In this document: piece after piece, positions 21,661 through 32,172 of the stretch | How positions within the stretch are numbered: the first letter of the stretch is position 1 | Layout of the letters: every line of letters starts with the position of its first letter | Assembly (NCBI GenBank): GCA_012513915.1 | Contig: JAAZBG010000152.1 | Span: 1 to 64,000, forward strand | DNA: 64,000 bases | Direction of reading: 5' to 3' | Source of the DNA: Fibrobacter sp. | GTDB lineage: Bacteria; Fibrobacterota; Chitinivibrionia; Chitinivibrionales; Chitinispirillaceae | Made by a program: the position numbers and the translations under genes | Notes under the pieces: generated by a model | Told to the model about the DNA's origin: nothing | What the model saw: only the letters and a program-made list of their open reading frames with translations | Database searches by the model: none

Positions 21661-22955
21661 AGAAAATTCCTAACCTGTATATATATTTCATTACGCCATT
21701 TTTCTAACATTTCAATTAACTTTTTTTGAGCCATGATATCTTTCGTTTTTTCTTCAAGAAATGGGTAGTCATCTTCTAATGTCAACTTACGACTACTAAC
21801 TCTGGCATTAATTCTATAAATGGTAATTTGCTTATCTTCATTGATTGGCTTCGTAATAAACCCCGCAGGGAATGTGTCAATCTCCGATTGAACAAATTTA
21901 GGCAACTCAAGTATGGATTTCCAACCCATAGAACCATTTTTTATTTTTGTAGTGTTATCATCACTTAATTCATTCACTTTTTTTACAAATTCATTCTGAG
22001 TTTTACATTCTGTTCTGATAGAGTCAAGTTTCGCCTTTATCAAGTCGATTTGATTATCAGCCGGCGCAACCTTTACAAAAATCTGCCGTATATGGATTTT
22101 CTGATCCCTTTTCTCAACTGCCTTGATTACATGAAAACCGATTCGTGTTTCAAAAATATCACTAATCTTACCTTCTGCAAGAGCAAATGCCTTTTCCTCA
22201 AAAACAATTTCTCCTAATGATCCTTTAGAAATAAAACCAAGATCACCACCATCTGCAGCGTCCGGACTTTCAGAGTACTTCTTGGCAAGTTCTATAAAAT
22301 CCTCACCCTGATCAAGCTTTTGTTTAACGTTTCTGATTTTATCATAAGCTGCCTGACGAGCATTACCGGATGTTTTTATTTTTATTGATAATTTTGAAAG
22401 TAAAACACTCTCTCCCGCCTCAGGTAGGCTATCTTTATATTTAGAATAAAAATCCTCAACATCTTTACGGGTAACCTTTATTGATGTAAACAGCATTTGT
22501 TGAATTCTCTGTTTGTACATTTGCTCTTTGATAGCTCTTCTTGACTCTGTCTTAAATCTACCCAATGTCATTCCCTGATACTTTATCAGCACACTCTCAA
22601 AACTGTCAATTGGAATATTATTTTGCTGACAAATGCTTGTAATATGATTTTTTACAGCATTTTCGACTTCCATATTGGAAATCTGAATTGTTGAATCCTC
22701 TTTTGCATGTGCCAATAATATTTTTCCATCAACCAGTTCTTTAATGAAAGATTTTTTGTATTCATCAATTTTTGAATTATCCGGTTTTTCTTCCATTGCA
22801 CTAAGTCGCATAGTCGTATATGCATCAAGTTCAGATTGCATGATTATTTCATCACCTACAACAGCAATTACTGCATCAAGTTTTTCATTTGATGCATATG
22901 ATAAGGTGGTGAATGCAATCAGTGAACAAATGAGTGTTGTTATTTTTCTTATCAA
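21657..22955 (-). CDS. SurA-like periplasmic peptidyl-prolyl isomerase
   Basis: A 432-residue protein with a signal peptide (about 1-21, ending near SYA), a SurA_N-type helical chaperone domain beginning LDAVIAVVGDEIIMQSELD, and two parvulin domains. The first (about 175-275) shows AKKYSESPDAADGGDLGFISKG and FETRIGFHVIKA. The second (about 283-385) is more diverged. SurA chaperones outer-membrane proteins through the periplasm. The domain order matches SurA. It sits next to a second parvulin gene, and the two probably share the task of folding the beta-barrel proteins encoded nearby. Confidence 0.85.
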   Translation of the reverse strand: MIRKITTLICSLIAFTTLSYASNEKLDAVIAVVGDEIIMQSELDAYTTMRLSAMEEKPDNSKIDEYKKSFIKELVDGKILLAHAKEDSTIQISNMEVENAVKNHITSICQQNNIPIDSFESVLIKYQGMTLGRFKTESRRAIKEQMYKQRIQQMLFTSIKVTRKDVEDFYSKYKDSLPEAGESVLLSKLSIKIKTSGNARQAAYDKIRNVKQKLDQGEDFIELAKKYSESPDAADGGDLGFISKGSLGEIVFEEKAFALAEGKISDIFETRIGFHVIKAVEKRDQKIHIRQIFVKVAPADNQIDLIKAKLDSIRTECKTQNEFVKKVNELSDDNTTKIKNGSMGWKSILELPKFVQSEIDTFPAGFITKPINEDKQITIYRINARVSSRKLTLEDDYPFLEEKTKDIMAQKKLIEMLEKWRNEIYIQVRNFL

Positions 22956-22985
22956 TGTATTTTTCTCCTCAAATTACAAATCTAT

Positions 22986-23846
22986 TTACTTTACAATCAA
23001 ATCAGATAAAAGTTCTTTGTTGTATTCAACATTTGATTTTATTCTTAAATCTGCCAATAGCTGATCTATTAGATTTTTCTGTTTTTCATTTACTATTTGA
23101 TCAAGTATTTCCTTTTTTACTTCCTGTAAAGTACAAATATCACCTTTTTTTAATTTGTCTATATAAAACAAAATGTGATATCCGTTTGATGTTCTTACCG
23201 GTGATGAAACTGAATTCAGGGAAAGGTTACTCAATGCCTGACGAATTTCAGGCTGCATGGCATCAAGTGGTGTGAATGGAATATTTGTAGAATCAAATGT
23301 TGGAGTCTTGGAATATTGAGCAGCAACAGAAATAAAATTGTTTTTGTTTGTTGTCCTGTATATTTCCCAGGCTTTACCAGATTCATCAACAGCAATATCC
23401 AGATATTTTACATAATCTTTCTGACGAATATAATTATTCCTGTTTAGATTATAAAAATTTTCAATATCACTTTCTTTAATACTATCAGGATGGATTCTCT
23501 GAGAAAACCGGTTTAACATTTCTGCAGATAGTAAATCTATTTTCATTTTCCTGATACGTTCTTTTATTGCAATCTCTTTGTCAATTTTCTGATTAATTGC
23601 TTCCTGACAAAGCAATTCGTTGTTGATCCACTGAATAACAAACTTATTATACTGATCCGGGGTTATCTGATCACTGTACTCTGTCGGAATAGTACGTTTA
23701 AGATCATCCAGGGTTAATGTTGATTTTCCAACTTTCGCAATAACATTGATCTCTTTACTCTGATTACACTGAACAGAAATCAACATCGAGACTACGGATG
23801 TAATCATTATATATTTTCTGATTCCGATCATTATGCAACCTTTCAA
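22986..23846 (-). CDS. PpiC/PrsA-like parvulin peptidyl-prolyl isomerase
   Basis: A 286-residue exported protein. After an N-terminal hydrophobic segment there is ISVQC; this could be a lipoprotein site, but Gln before the cysteine is unusual, so a plain signal peptide is equally possible. A SurA_N-like segment (VIAKVGKSTLTLDDLKRTIP) is followed by a single parvulin domain (about 135-235) ending in VRTSNGYHILFYIDK. It is smaller than SurA and resembles the second foldase gene often paired with surA in FCB-group bacteria. It lies 30 bp upstream of the surA-like gene. Confidence 0.78.
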   Translation of the reverse strand: MKGCIMIGIRKYIMITSVVSMLISVQCNQSKEINVIAKVGKSTLTLDDLKRTIPTEYSDQITPDQYNKFVIQWINNELLCQEAINQKIDKEIAIKERIRKMKIDLLSAEMLNRFSQRIHPDSIKESDIENFYNLNRNNYIRQKDYVKYLDIAVDESGKAWEIYRTTNKNNFISVAAQYSKTPTFDSTNIPFTPLDAMQPEIRQALSNLSLNSVSSPVRTSNGYHILFYIDKLKKGDICTLQEVKKEILDQIVNEKQKNLIDQLLADLRIKSNVEYNKELLSDLIVK

Positions 23847-23982
23847 TTATTGCTACTGGTTCTATGGTATATCATTAAAATTAAGATTTTAATAATCTTT
23901 AAATATTTGATATATATATCAGTAAAAGATATATAATTCCTACGTTAAAAATCCATTTTTATCGATTTTTAGTAGTGAAATA

Positions 23983-26900
23983 TCAGTCATTCTTCTCTTT
24001 ATCTACTACTGTCGAAATTTCTGAAAGAATACCGAGTACTTCCAATACCTGATCTTCAGATTTTTTAGTTGCTAATAGAGTCTTAATACTTATAGGAGTC
24101 TCATAGGCAACTTCAAATTCTCTCTCACTATTACCAAATATTTGCTTTATAGAATCTTTAAAACTACCTTGTTCGTTATCAAAATATAAAACAAGTTTGT
24201 CCTCCCTGGAGATTGCTACCCGTATACAACCTAGTAAACCTGCAAAGATTTTTATTCTCATTAGCAGTAATAGTGAGTTTACACTTTTTGGAAGCGGCCC
24301 AAACCTGTCACTGATACTTTTTTCGATCTCACTAACAGATTCTATTGTTCTGACTGAAGAAAGTTCCTGATACGTTGAAATTCTTGTAGCTCCATCATTT
24401 ATATACTCTAACGGAATATATGCCTCTATAGGAATCTCAATCTTTACATCATTTAGATTTCGTACTGGTTTTTCCCCTTTTATCTCCTTTAATGCATCTT
24501 CAAGTAACCTGCAGTATAGTTCAAAACCAACTGCTGCTATAAAACCATGCTGGCTTGTACCAAGAATATTTCCGGCTCCCCGAATTTCAAGATCTCTCAT
24601 TGCAATTTGAAATCCGGAACCAAGATCAGTATATTGCTCCAATGCCCTGAGTCTTTTAAGTGATACCTCAGATATAGCGCCGTTTTTTGGTGTTAGAAAA
24701 TATGCGAAAGCCTGCTCTGATGATCGTCCAACCCGGCCGCGTAACTGATATAACTGTGATAATCCAAGTGCATCTGCCCTATTGATAATGATTGTATTTA
24801 CATTTGGAATATCAAGTCCATTTTCTATGATAACCGTTGATATCATTACATCAAATCTTCCTGCAATAAATTCCTTCATTATCATTTCAAGTTCTTTTTC
24901 ATCCATCTGACCATGAGCAGTAATTACACGGGCTCTTGGCACAAGCTGTTCAATCTTATCTCTAAGTTGCTCAAGATTACTTATTCTATTGTTTACAAAA
25001 AAGACTTGTCCTCCTCTGTCAATTTCATTATCTATTGCATTTCGAACAATTTCATCGTGATACTCTGCCACTTTTGTTTCAACCGGCAATCTGTTTCTTG
25101 GAGGAGTATTAATAATTGATAAATCGCGAGTTCCAATTAATGACATATGCAGTGTTCTTGGTATCGGAGTAGCGGTCATTGATAGCACATCTACTGAAAA
25201 TCGTAATTGTTTTAATCGCTCTTTGTGATTTACTCCAAACCGCTGCTCTTCATCAACAATTAATAAACCAAGATTCTTGAACGTTACATCTTCAGAAAGT
25301 ATTCTATGTGTACCGATAAGAATATCACATTTCGAATTTGCCACTTTTTCAAGTACAACTTTCTGTTCTTTATTTTTTAAAAATCTACTAATAACTTCAA
25401 TTTTAACCGGAAAATCAGACATTCGCTCAGTAAATGTTGTATAATGCTGTGCTGCGAGAATTGTTGTCGGTGCTAAAATCGCTACCTGATATCCGCTCAT
25501 CACAGCTTTAAAAGCAGCACGCATTGCTACCTCAGTTTTTCCAAAACCAACATCACCACATATCAAACGATCCATTGGTTTTGATGATTCCATATCTTCT
25601 TTAATTTCTTTTACAGCTTTTAACTGATCCTGTGTTGCATCATAAATAAAAGAATCTTCAAATTCCTTTTGCCATAAATTATCCGGTTGAAAACGAATAC
25701 CCTCAAGATATTCTCTCTTCGCATAAAGATCTATCAGTTCCTGAGCCATCTCTTTAAGAGATTCGCGTGTTTTTGTTTTTAATTTTTCCCATGCCTGCGA
25801 ACCGATTTTTGACAGGGATGGTTCACCAGTATCTTTACCTACATATTTTTGAACTTTATGAAAATCTTCAACCGGAACGTATACTTTGGCATTATCTGCA
25901 TACAACAGAACCATACAATCCTGTTCAAGAGACGATGTCTTAATTCTCTCGATTCCGATAAATTTTGCAATACCATGATCTTCATGTACAACATAATCCT
26001 GTGGTGTCAATGAATCAAAATTTGATAAGGGAATTCCATGTTTCTGCTTTTTTATTTTTATCGGCTTAACAATACGATTAAAAATCTGTGATTCAGAATA
26101 CAGAAGAATTTTATTATCAAAATCAATAAATCCTTTTCCAAGAAAACCAATGTAAATTTCTATATATGAACAGACATCACCAAGCAACTCCTGTATTCGT
26201 TCTGCGTGACCAATATTTGGACACAGGAGCATACAATGAAAACCATTATCGTGATGTCGCTTAAAATCTTCACTTAATGCGTCAAGCTGATGCGGTAATT
26301 GAGGTTGTTCAGAAAAATGTACTTTGTAAATAATACTGCTTTCAGGAACATCTGTCGTATCAATAAATACTGTTTTGTAAAAATCAATTGAAGATCTGGT
26401 ATCGTTATCATTAAATAATAACTTTTCAGGTGGAGAAAGTACCGGCAGAAAAAGTGATGGTGCTCGCTCAAGGTGACGATTATAATTGTTTTTTGATTCG
26501 TCAAGACGACGTTCTATAGTTAGTACATCATTCCAAACAAGGATACTATCTGATCCCAAGTAATCAAGTATTGATGAAGCAGGCAGATCAAACCAATGAA
26601 GAAACCATTCAATTCCTTCGTAATCACCGGAACTCTTCCATTGATGTTCAAGTTTATGTACCACCATTTCATCAATTTTTGATTCAGAACAAAAAGAATG
26701 CATTTTTTCAATTGCATTCTCAATCATTTCGTCATTAAATAAAAACTCACGCATGGGAAAAATTTCAACATTTTTTACTGATTCCTGCGATTTTTGAGTA
26801 AATACATCAAATTGACGAATTGATTCAACATAATCACCCCAGAATTCTATTCTGACAGGATTTTCTGTTAAAAAAGGATAAATATCAAGTATACCACCAC

Positions 26901-27432
26901 GAACGCTGAACGTACCAAGATCCGCAACCTGATTCTCACGCCTGAAACCATTTTCTACAAGCCAGGACGACAGCTCAGTAATTGTAATCTGATCTCCAAC
27001 CTGTATCCTTATAATTTTTTTAAATAAATTCCCTCTCGTCATTATCTTTTGTGAAAGCGTTGTATAGGGAGTAATTATTATTGATAAATTTCCATTAAGT
27101 AAAGATGACAGGACTTTATACCGCATCTCGGTGGTGGGACCAAATGGAGATTTTAAATTGTAAGGAACAGCATCACGGGAAGGAAACATCAATACAGATT
27201 CATCATCAATAAATGTCCTGCATTCATCAACAAGATTCTCTGCTTTTTTACTGCTTTCAACAAATACAATAATTGATTTTTTGGTGGTTCTGAAAAGATC
27301 GCTTATTAAGAAAGCATCACTTGAGCCTGATATTCCCGAAAATAACGCATTTTGCGGATTATCTTCTATCCATTTGTTAAGTTGACAAAAATGAAATTTA
27401 TTCCAGGCTTGTGAAAATTGTGTAATTCCCAT
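23983..27432 (-). CDS. mfd: Transcription-repair coupling factor Mfd
   Basis: A 1149-residue SF2 translocase of normal Mfd length. The N-terminal UvrB-like region has SGSSDAFLI and RGGILDIYPF. The RNA-polymerase interaction domain follows L.PQDYVVHEDHGIAKF. The helicase core has Walker A GFGKTE (about 629-634), DEEQ (about 727-730), SMTATPIPRTL and GRVGRS. The TRCF C-terminal domain is present. Mfd removes RNA polymerase stalled at lesions and recruits UvrA. It is the first protein gene of the minus-strand unit with the two parvulins, 136 bp upstream of the ppiC-like gene. Confidence 0.97.
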   Translation of the reverse strand: MGITQFSQAWNKFHFCQLNKWIEDNPQNALFSGISGSSDAFLISDLFRTTKKSIIVFVESSKKAENLVDECRTFIDDESVLMFPSRDAVPYNLKSPFGPTTEMRYKVLSSLLNGNLSIIITPYTTLSQKIMTRGNLFKKIIRIQVGDQITITELSSWLVENGFRRENQVADLGTFSVRGGILDIYPFLTENPVRIEFWGDYVESIRQFDVFTQKSQESVKNVEIFPMREFLFNDEMIENAIEKMHSFCSESKIDEMVVHKLEHQWKSSGDYEGIEWFLHWFDLPASSILDYLGSDSILVWNDVLTIERRLDESKNNYNRHLERAPSLFLPVLSPPEKLLFNDNDTRSSIDFYKTVFIDTTDVPESSIIYKVHFSEQPQLPHQLDALSEDFKRHHDNGFHCMLLCPNIGHAERIQELLGDVCSYIEIYIGFLGKGFIDFDNKILLYSESQIFNRIVKPIKIKKQKHGIPLSNFDSLTPQDYVVHEDHGIAKFIGIERIKTSSLEQDCMVLLYADNAKVYVPVEDFHKVQKYVGKDTGEPSLSKIGSQAWEKLKTKTRESLKEMAQELIDLYAKREYLEGIRFQPDNLWQKEFEDSFIYDATQDQLKAVKEIKEDMESSKPMDRLICGDVGFGKTEVAMRAAFKAVMSGYQVAILAPTTILAAQHYTTFTERMSDFPVKIEVISRFLKNKEQKVVLEKVANSKCDILIGTHRILSEDVTFKNLGLLIVDEEQRFGVNHKERLKQLRFSVDVLSMTATPIPRTLHMSLIGTRDLSIINTPPRNRLPVETKVAEYHDEIVRNAIDNEIDRGGQVFFVNNRISNLEQLRDKIEQLVPRARVITAHGQMDEKELEMIMKEFIAGRFDVMISTVIIENGLDIPNVNTIIINRADALGLSQLYQLRGRVGRSSEQAFAYFLTPKNGAISEVSLKRLRALEQYTDLGSGFQIAMRDLEIRGAGNILGTSQHGFIAAVGFELYCRLLEDALKEIKGEKPVRNLNDVKIEIPIEAYIPLEYINDGATRISTYQELSSVRTIESVSEIEKSISDRFGPLPKSVNSLLLLMRIKIFAGLLGCIRVAISREDKLVLYFDNEQGSFKDSIKQIFGNSEREFEVAYETPISIKTLLATKKSEDQVLEVLGILSEISTVVDKEKND

Positions 27433-27484
27433 TTATTACTCGTAAGTGCTTTTTTAATCAGAAGGAGTGCAGAGCGTGAAGAAA

Positions 27485-27556
27485 TGAGCTAGGAAGGATT
27501 CGAACCTTCGACTCTCGCCTTAAAAGGGCGATACTCTACCGCTGAGTTACTAGCCC
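27485..27556 (-). tRNA. tRNA-Lys (anticodon UUU)
   Basis: The minus strand folds as a full cloverleaf: acceptor GGGCTAG/CTAGCTC with one G-U pair, D arm with ACTC/GAGT, anticodon stem TCGCC/GGCGA with loop CTTTTAA (anticodon TTT), and T arm GAAGG-TTCGAAT-CCTTC. The discriminator is A. The 3' CCA is not encoded, so it must be added by nucleotidyltransferase. The gene lies 53 bp upstream of mfd on the same strand. Confidence 0.95.
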
Positions 27557-27699
27557 AACATTTTGTCATCTCTAACAAAAGTTTAAAGAAAATAATAAAC
27601 GGTAATATGTGAGTCAACAATAATTTTATGTTTTCTTAAATTTAATATAAATTATTTGATTTTATACATGTCTAACGATGTTGTATTACCATTTTACTA

Positions 27700-30600
27700 T
27701 TAAAATAGTAACTTTGCTTCTACATTTAATGCCTGAATATACCGTTTATTGTTATAAATGTTATCCAATGAATATTCAAATCGATAATAACCACTTAATA
27801 ATAGATTTTTTCCTGCATTAATGTTTGAATTCAAAGAAATAATATGTGACTTCCCGGCTCTATAACCACTGGCGATTCTGTAATCTTCAATAGTATTAAA
27901 TCGTACATCTGAAAATGTATATAAAAATTCTACGTTTCCTGTCTTTTCTATATTCCATACTACTCCAGGTGATAACTGATAGTAAATTTTACTTTTTCCA
28001 AACTTCATTCTATTTGTAATATTTTTATCCTGTAATACATCTCCAATTGTTTGTTTCCCGATTATTGATAAGGAATTTTTAATTCTTACTTTCTCTTGTA
28101 TTGACAAATTAATATCAGTAAATTTCATATCCTGATATGTCACGCTATCATCATGAATAACATTTAACAGTGCAGCATCATTTTCTAAAAGTAGTCTGTT
28201 TTTTTTGATTGTAAGATTAAGACCAGTACCGATAATACGTTCATAATAGGATCTTAAAAATTTTATTGATGGATTTATGTAGTACTTGCCATATACATTG
28301 GCATTCCAATCTGGTTTCCATGAAATATCCTGCTTGTATGAAAATTCAGCATTTTTCAGGTTTTTGTTATATGTTTTATTTTTATAATTACTAATTGTCA
28401 TAAAACCTGGAACCCATGTGATTCCCCTGGTTTCATTGTCATCAATATCTTCCTTTATTGATAAAAATCCGTTCCATTCTAAATCTGATAAAATTCCCTT
28501 TATTTTCTTCGGCTTTTTTAGATCTATCTGCATTGAAAATTCTGTTTTTCTAATTCGTGAAAACTCATCTGTATTTGAAATCTCCTTATTTTGCATAAAC
28601 CAATCACCAGGAATATGAGCAATAAACTCTTTTTTTATTGAATCATATGAATGAGTACCTAATCCTTTGCCTGCATATACAGGTATTTGAATTAACGATG
28701 ATGATTTTTCGAAACTTGTAGAATACGATTGATTTATTTCTGCATTATTAAAATCTAAATTATTATTTGCTTTTATAAGTAATGTCTTACTCTTTTTATT
28801 CATCTCTTTATCTAATTCATAAGAATAAATGGAACTTGTAAATAAGTTCCAAATACTAAGTGGTTTAAATTTTATACTCTGTTCCCAATTTAAACCAAAT
28901 CCTGTATCTTTTGAATCTAATATTGATATTCCTTTTCTGTAATTTCTAAACTCAACAAACTCTTTCCAATTTACTTTATCATAAATGGAAGATATACTTC
29001 CTAATATCTGTCCATTACCTGATCCGTTATTTAATTTATTCCATGTTTCAGTTATGTTTAAATTAACCTTGTTTTCCAATAACTCAAATTTGGAATTTAG
29101 AGTATTTACATTCTTAAATTTATATTCGGATTTTTTGTGCGTGTAATGTGAAAAAGTGTAATTGAATAATGAATAATAAATGTCAATTTCACCATTCATT
29201 TTGGTATTATACAATTCATGATCAAGAAATCGCTGTCCTATACCGATATTCAAAAAACTGTTTTCATTTAATCGCAATCCAATATCTGATGTATAATATT
29301 GTTTATTTTTTTCACTGAAATAATCAGTTGTATCATTCCATATTTTGTAAAGTGTATATTTTTCAGTATGTATGTCTTTAAAAAAATAGGTATTGTACCA
29401 GTATTCACTATTTACCCATAAAAAACTGCTTTTTTTTTCTCCGAAATTTACTATTGTATTTATTGCTGCACTATTATTATTATCATTATCAATTTTTGAA
29501 AATGTATTGTTGTCATTATTTTCCCCTGCGACTCTTGTCAAAAGTGTAAAGGGTTTTTTAATCAATTCAACTTGAATTTCTCCAGTAATATTTCTTTTCG
29601 GCGAATCAATTTCATTTATTGGAAGATATGAACCCTGATTTTTTCCTTTATAAAAATAGGTGTACATTATTACTCCATTATGAATAACAGTGTCTTTTTC
29701 ATAATCTCCTTTTTCATCACCGAAATAATTAAACCAAACCTGATAATACCCGCTATTATCTGAAGAATACAATGGATCAAATTGTTTATAAATAAAAATA
29801 GTATCATTCCCGGATAATCCCTTTATATATAATGGATATATTTGACTCAGAGCAGCTACATCGCGTTGATCCACTTCTGTCTGAGAGGAAATTGATATAG
29901 TTGAATCACCTTTACTTTTAATTTTTTGTATATCATTTTCTGTCAATACTAAATCAATAGGATTATTTTTATTATCAGATGTTACAAATAAGGAACCCGA
30001 TACTCTGATAGACGTATCTTTGCTTGAAACTGATGTTTGTATACCATACATTAATTTTTGATAGTCAAATAACTTATATTCATAATTGACAGATATTAAA
30101 TCTCCTTTTTTCAACATTGTAGTAGTATTAAATGTTAGTGTGCCTAATTCATAGTCTACTGAAAATTCATCCTTCTCTGATAGAATTTTTCCATTAATTA
30201 TAACCTCAACTGTACCATTTACAGGTTGAATATATCCTTCTTCTCCATTACCAGTTAAAAAATAAGGTCCCTGTATTCCTTCAATATATGAAATATTCTG
30301 TTTTGTAAACATTCCTCCTGCCAATGCACCGAATGTTTTTACAAATAGTGAATTTTTTTTAAAGGAACCTGAAATTCCTTTTACTTTTTTATTAGAATTA
30401 TAAATCCAGTTTTTTCGCCCGATATATTGGTCGCCAATAACAATATCATACTTTGGGTTTTTTAATTGTAAATATATAAAATCAAAATCACTAATTTCTT
30501 TCGTTGTATTTTCCAGTGAAGATCCCTTATCAGATAAATGACCACTAAGTACAGTTTCGCTATTTATGTTGCCTTTAAGCTGTATATCCAGTCCCTGGTC

Positions 30601-31059
30601 AAAAAATAAAGCTCCGTTGTTGTCAACTGATAAAGAAAAACTTTTATATCCAAATATTGATAATTCCTCATTCTTTTTTTGAAGCGAATAATTAAAACTA
30701 TTGTTTTGAAATATGGAATCTATGGATGTCAGATGTTGTTTTGGAAAAAGCGATACTTTTTTAGGATAATGAAGGAAATTTTCGTAATAGTGTATCTTTA
30801 GAGGTTCTCCAATGCGCGGTATACTATCAAGAATTAATCTTTTGTTTTTTTTGTCATATGACCAATTTAAAAATTCTAACGAATCTTCAGTTATTATTCT
30901 AAACGATGATGAGTCTATATAATCAGAATTGAAATTTACTATTTCAACATTATTAGTAACAATAATCGTTGTGTCATTTGCAAATGCACTTTTAATAAAT
31001 AAAAAAATTATACATATAATTTTTATTCTTGCATTACTTCCAGAATGAGACACAAACAA
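27700..31059 (-). CDS. Large outer-membrane beta-barrel protein of unknown function
   Basis: An 1119-residue protein with a signal peptide (about 11-27, ending SAFA). Residues 30-110 look like a small beta domain. After it come GNINSETVLSGHLSDKG, an IGDQYIG segment and EGIQGPYFLTGNGEEGYIQP, then VNG-type DG-turn strands with SVDYELGTLTF. These resemble a family in FCB-group genomes with a repeated 'tethered plug/strand' region ahead of a long barrel. The remaining 600 residues are alternating strands rich in Tyr, Asn and Trp, and the last residue is Phe, typical of BAM-inserted barrels. No ATG lies near the N-terminus: TTG at 31059 or GTG at 31053 are the candidates. Function unknown. Confidence 0.6.
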   Translation of the reverse strand: MFVSHSGSNARIKIICIIFLFIKSAFANDTTIIVTNNVEIVNFNSDYIDSSSFRIITEDSLEFLNWSYDKKNKRLILDSIPRIGEPLKIHYYENFLHYPKKVSLFPKQHLTSIDSIFQNNSFNYSLQKKNEELSIFGYKSFSLSVDNNGALFFDQGLDIQLKGNINSETVLSGHLSDKGSSLENTTKEISDFDFIYLQLKNPKYDIVIGDQYIGRKNWIYNSNKKVKGISGSFKKNSLFVKTFGALAGGMFTKQNISYIEGIQGPYFLTGNGEEGYIQPVNGTVEVIINGKILSEKDEFSVDYELGTLTFNTTTMLKKGDLISVNYEYKLFDYQKLMYGIQTSVSSKDTSIRVSGSLFVTSDNKNNPIDLVLTENDIQKIKSKGDSTISISSQTEVDQRDVAALSQIYPLYIKGLSGNDTIFIYKQFDPLYSSDNSGYYQVWFNYFGDEKGDYEKDTVIHNGVIMYTYFYKGKNQGSYLPINEIDSPKRNITGEIQVELIKKPFTLLTRVAGENNDNNTFSKIDNDNNNSAAINTIVNFGEKKSSFLWVNSEYWYNTYFFKDIHTEKYTLYKIWNDTTDYFSEKNKQYYTSDIGLRLNENSFLNIGIGQRFLDHELYNTKMNGEIDIYYSLFNYTFSHYTHKKSEYKFKNVNTLNSKFELLENKVNLNITETWNKLNNGSGNGQILGSISSIYDKVNWKEFVEFRNYRKGISILDSKDTGFGLNWEQSIKFKPLSIWNLFTSSIYSYELDKEMNKKSKTLLIKANNNLDFNNAEINQSYSTSFEKSSSLIQIPVYAGKGLGTHSYDSIKKEFIAHIPGDWFMQNKEISNTDEFSRIRKTEFSMQIDLKKPKKIKGILSDLEWNGFLSIKEDIDDNETRGITWVPGFMTISNYKNKTYNKNLKNAEFSYKQDISWKPDWNANVYGKYYINPSIKFLRSYYERIIGTGLNLTIKKNRLLLENDAALLNVIHDDSVTYQDMKFTDINLSIQEKVRIKNSLSIIGKQTIGDVLQDKNITNRMKFGKSKIYYQLSPGVVWNIEKTGNVEFLYTFSDVRFNTIEDYRIASGYRAGKSHIISLNSNINAGKNLLLSGYYRFEYSLDNIYNNKRYIQALNVEAKLLF

Positions 31060-31081
31060 TCCGATCGATTATAGTAGAATT

Positions 31082-32149
31082 TCAATATAAGGAATACGAT
31101 TTAATACCATATTTTTTTTCTATAAAAATACTTTCATCACTGGTTGGACAGATACATATCATTTTTTCAATTGGAATTAAATTCAGGTCTAAATCGCTAA
31201 ATAAACGATACTCATTTTCCTCTGACCAGTTTGTTTTTTTCCCTGATGAATGATACCTTTTCTTTTCATCATCAGATAATTTATCAAATTCTTCTGGATG
31301 ACAATAAAGAACTTTTTGAAATCCAATAGTAGTTGCTTCTTCCTTATCGATACCTATACCATATGGTTCAAATGACATTTCATTATACTTTTTTCTCCAT
31401 TTCATTAAACCGAAAAATTGACCAATTGAAACTCCGGTAAAAGAAACAATTTTACATTTTTTTATGGCGTGTCGTGAACTTGAGCAAATTACTTTTTTAT
31501 CAAAAATATTACACAACGTGTCAAATGCAGTTCTCGACGTTCCTTCTTTCTTTAAAATTGACATGTAATAATCAAACTGGCTTTCATCAGGCCAGTTTTC
31601 TTTTGGCATCCTCGTCCAATGAAAAAGATAGTTATCCAACTTTTCAGTTTTATTTTCGTCAATGGGTTTATAACTTTTCTTTCGTTTTTCACAGGAATGC
31701 ACTATATAATCAATTTGAAAAGTGGTATCTATATTTTTCTTATTTTTTAAACTATTGTAGAAAAATCCATCTTTTCTTATTGATATAGGAAAAATCAAAT
31801 CTGCATTATCAACGATATACTGATCTCTTCGATAATTATTTTTGAACACTGAATTACTTGCTAAAAAAACAAATTCTACTTTTTTGTCATCCAGATGAAA
31901 CTGATTTTTATAATGTCTGCAATTTTTTTTAAACTCTTCCTGATCAATTGATGGTACAACAACTCTCATCCTAAGTTTCAAAAGAGATCCGCAAAATAGT
32001 TGAAAATTCCAGGTTTTCTGTCCTATTGATGTAAGTAAAAGACTATCGTTTTCATAAATTTTTTTACATGCAGATAACGTTTGCTGTATCCATGGTGTAA
32101 AAGCACAAACAGATAACGATTGTCGTGAAATCAGGATTGAAATCAACAT
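31082..32149 (-). CDS. Cytoplasmic protein of unknown function with a DUF2971-like C-terminus
   Basis: A 355-residue soluble protein with no signal peptide. Residues about 1-135 look like a Rossmann-like alpha/beta unit (ILISRQSLSV, RVVVPSIDQEEF, VEFVFLASNS, VDNADLIFPISIRKDG). The C-terminal part (about 240-355) has KWRKKYNEMSFEPYGIGI, GFQKVLYCHPEEF and NWSEENEYRLFSDLDL, a pattern resembling DUF2971-type domains (GI.....V.Y, then W..E.E.R). The biochemical role is unknown. It lies between two probable outer-membrane protein genes, about 20 bp from each, and is probably co-transcribed with them although it is cytoplasmic. Confidence 0.45.
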   Translation of the reverse strand: MLISILISRQSLSVCAFTPWIQQTLSACKKIYENDSLLLTSIGQKTWNFQLFCGSLLKLRMRVVVPSIDQEEFKKNCRHYKNQFHLDDKKVEFVFLASNSVFKNNYRRDQYIVDNADLIFPISIRKDGFFYNSLKNKKNIDTTFQIDYIVHSCEKRKKSYKPIDENKTEKLDNYLFHWTRMPKENWPDESQFDYYMSILKKEGTSRTAFDTLCNIFDKKVICSSSRHAIKKCKIVSFTGVSIGQFFGLMKWRKKYNEMSFEPYGIGIDKEEATTIGFQKVLYCHPEEFDKLSDDEKKRYHSSGKKTNWSEENEYRLFSDLDLNLIPIEKMICICPTSDESIFIEKKYGIKSYSLY

Positions 32150-32172
32150 AGTATATCCAAAAAAAATTTATA

